A stretch of DNA of 5,561 bases from Anaerolineales bacterium. GTDB lineage: Bacteria > Chloroflexota > Anaerolineae > Anaerolineales > Villigracilaceae. A model generated the notes under the pieces. The model saw only the letters and a list, made by a program, of their open reading frames with translations, did not search any database and was not told the DNA's origin. A program made the translations under genes and the position numbers. Each line of letters opens with the position of its first letter. Positions within the stretch are counted from its first letter, which is position 1. This document shows positions 4,544 through 5,561 of the stretch, piece after piece. Location: the NCBI GenBank assembly GCA_015489255.1, contig WGAD01000208.1:1-5561 (forward strand), written 5' to 3'.

Positions 4544-5561
4544 ACCTGCTGGCAGAAATCCGGGAAACGGCGCAAAAACGCTGCGGCTTGCACCCCGAGG
4601 AGGGGCCTTTGTTGCTGGGCGTCTCTGGCGGGTTGGATAGCGTCGTGTTGCTGGAAATTTTGCACCGTCTCGGCTACCGGTTGATCGTCGCCCATTTCAA
4701 CCACGGCTTGCGGCCCGAGGCCGCCGCCGACGCGCGTTTCGTCGCCGGGCTGGCCTCGCAGCGCGGCTTGCCCTTCGTCGGCGGGCAGGGACCGGTGCGC
4801 GCGCAAGCCCTGGCGTCCGGGCGTTCGCTGGAAGAGGTCGGTCGGGAATTGCGGTATCGTTTTCTGTTTGCCCAGGCGCGAAAACACAAGGCGGCGGCGG
4901 TTGTGGTAGCCCATCAGGCCGAAGACCAGGCGGAAACCATCCTGCTGCATCTGGTGCGCGGCAGCGGTTTGCGGGGGCTTTCGGGTATGAGCTGGCACAC
5001 CTGCCCCTCTCCCTGGGACGAGCGCATCCCTCTGGTGCGCCCTTTGCTGGGCGTGCGGCGGTCGGCGCTGCGAGCCTGGGCGCGAGAGGCGGGGCTGTCG
5101 TGGCGCGAAGACGCCAGCAACGCCGACTTGCGCTTTACCCGCAACCGCCTGCGGCACGAAGCCTTGCCGATGTTGGAAACCTTCAACCCGCGCCTGGTGG
5201 AAGCGCTGGGGCGGATGGCGGAATCTGTGCGGGCTGATGAAGCCTGGCTGCAAACACTGACGGAAGAGGCCCTGGCCCGTTTCCCGGCGACCCGCAGCCG
5301 GGAGGGCATAGCGGTTCCGCTGTCATCGTTGCGCGGGCAGCCGGTTGCCTTACAGCGGCGGTTGTGGCGCGCCTGGCTGCAAGACTTGCAAGGAGACACT
5401 CCTTCCTGGGAGACGGTGGAAACCCTGCGCAGCCTGATGGAGGCCGGCGGCGTGCGCGAGCTGGCGGGCGGCTGGCGGGCCTGGCGCGAATCTGGGCAGA
5501 TTGTCCTGGCGCGCCAGCCGCCGCCGTTGGACGGGCCGCAACTGCCCCTTGGCGCCGCTGC
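4540..5561 (+). CDS. tilS: tRNA(Ile)-lysidine synthetase, 3' end outside window
   Basis: TilS uses ATP and lysine to convert C34 of the CAU-anticodon tRNA-Ile to lysidine, so that it reads AUA and is charged with isoleucine. The frame gives 340 codons and stays open at the window edge. The PP-loop SGGLDS is at 29-34, AHFNHGLR at 51-58, AHQAEDQAETILL at 124-136, RGSGLRGLSGM at 140-150 and DASNADLRFTRNRLRHEALP at 191-210. All are in the order of the catalytic N-terminal domain. Residues 211-340 cover the TilS-specific helical domain; any C-terminal domain lies beyond the window. The start is a GTG whose last two bases are the first two of the epimerase TGA, with no strong ribosome site, so translation is probably coupled. 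The next in-frame ATG is at codon 150, past the PP-loop, so it cannot be the start. This is a core translation gene placed at the end of a metabolic operon. Confidence 0.93.
   Translation, partial: MNLLAEIRETAQKRCGLHPEEGPLLLGVSGGLDSVVLLEILHRLGYRLIVAHFNHGLRPEAAADARFVAGLASQRGLPFVGGQGPVRAQALASGRSLEEVGRELRYRFLFAQARKHKAAAVVVAHQAEDQAETILLHLVRGSGLRGLSGMSWHTCPSPWDERIPLVRPLLGVRRSALRAWAREAGLSWREDASNADLRFTRNRLRHEALPMLETFNPRLVEALGRMAESVRADEAWLQTLTEEALARFPATRSREGIAVPLSSLRGQPVALQRRLWRAWLQDLQGDTPSWETVETLRSLMEAGGVRELAGGWRAWRESGQIVLARQPPPLDGPQLPLGAA

Noticed and set aside
4528..5253. 241-codon minus-strand frame opposite tilS
   Set aside because: tilS on the plus strand shows the PP-loop and all expected motifs. 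The opposite frame is an Arg/Gln/Pro-rich shadow.
1..5561. tRNA, rRNA, CRISPR, insertion sequence or phage remnants
   Set aside because: I saw no repeated spacer pattern, no terminal inverted repeats with a transposase, no tRNA-like cloverleaf and no rRNA segment. The coding regions account for nearly all of the window.

Overview
The window is about 5.6 kb of gene-dense, moderately GC-rich bacterial DNA. It holds two divergent transcription units separated by a promoter region of about 170 bp. The protein style suggests a chemoheterotrophic Chloroflexota (Anaerolineae-like) bacterium: a stand-alone methylmalonyl-CoA mutase large subunit, an envelope protein resembling DUF2207, and a TM plus zinc-ribbon protein. 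This assignment rests on recalled family resemblance only; no rRNA or other taxonomic marker is present.

Left unit (minus strand, positions 1786 down to 1). A 133-aa protein with two membrane segments and a C-terminal CxxC-x19-CxxC zinc ribbon is followed 8 nt later by a secreted or membrane-anchored protein that leaves the window after 458 codons. The second protein has a signal peptide, an extracellular beta-rich domain, one TM helix and a helical, charged cytoplasmic part. The two look co-transcribed from a promoter near 1823-1851. Their function is unknown.

Right unit (plus strand, 1960 to the window end). Four genes follow a good sigma70-like promoter (TTGGCA-N16-GATAAT with an extended TGA): (1) the catalytic large subunit of methylmalonyl-CoA mutase without a B12-binding domain; (2) a small two-TM protein resembling the YcxB family; (3) methylmalonyl-CoA epimerase; (4) tilS, tRNA-Ile lysidine synthetase, starting at a GTG that overlaps the epimerase stop and truncated by the window end. 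The gaps are 3 nt, 10 nt and a 4-nt overlap, so this is almost certainly one operon.

The mutase and epimerase together interconvert (S)-methylmalonyl-CoA, (R)-methylmalonyl-CoA and succinyl-CoA, as in propionate, odd-chain fatty acid or branched-chain amino acid breakdown. The mutase has the residues expected for methylmalonyl-CoA rather than isobutyryl-CoA. It needs a separately encoded cobalamin-binding subunit that is not in this window.

I see no mobile element, CRISPR array, tRNA, rRNA or riboswitch. I found no convincing new multi-gene system. The most interesting points are the unexplained membrane protein between mutase and epimerase, an operator-like inverted repeat over the -35 box of the mutase promoter, the uncharacterised zinc-ribbon/envelope pair, and a perfect 10-bp-arm palindrome inside the envelope gene.
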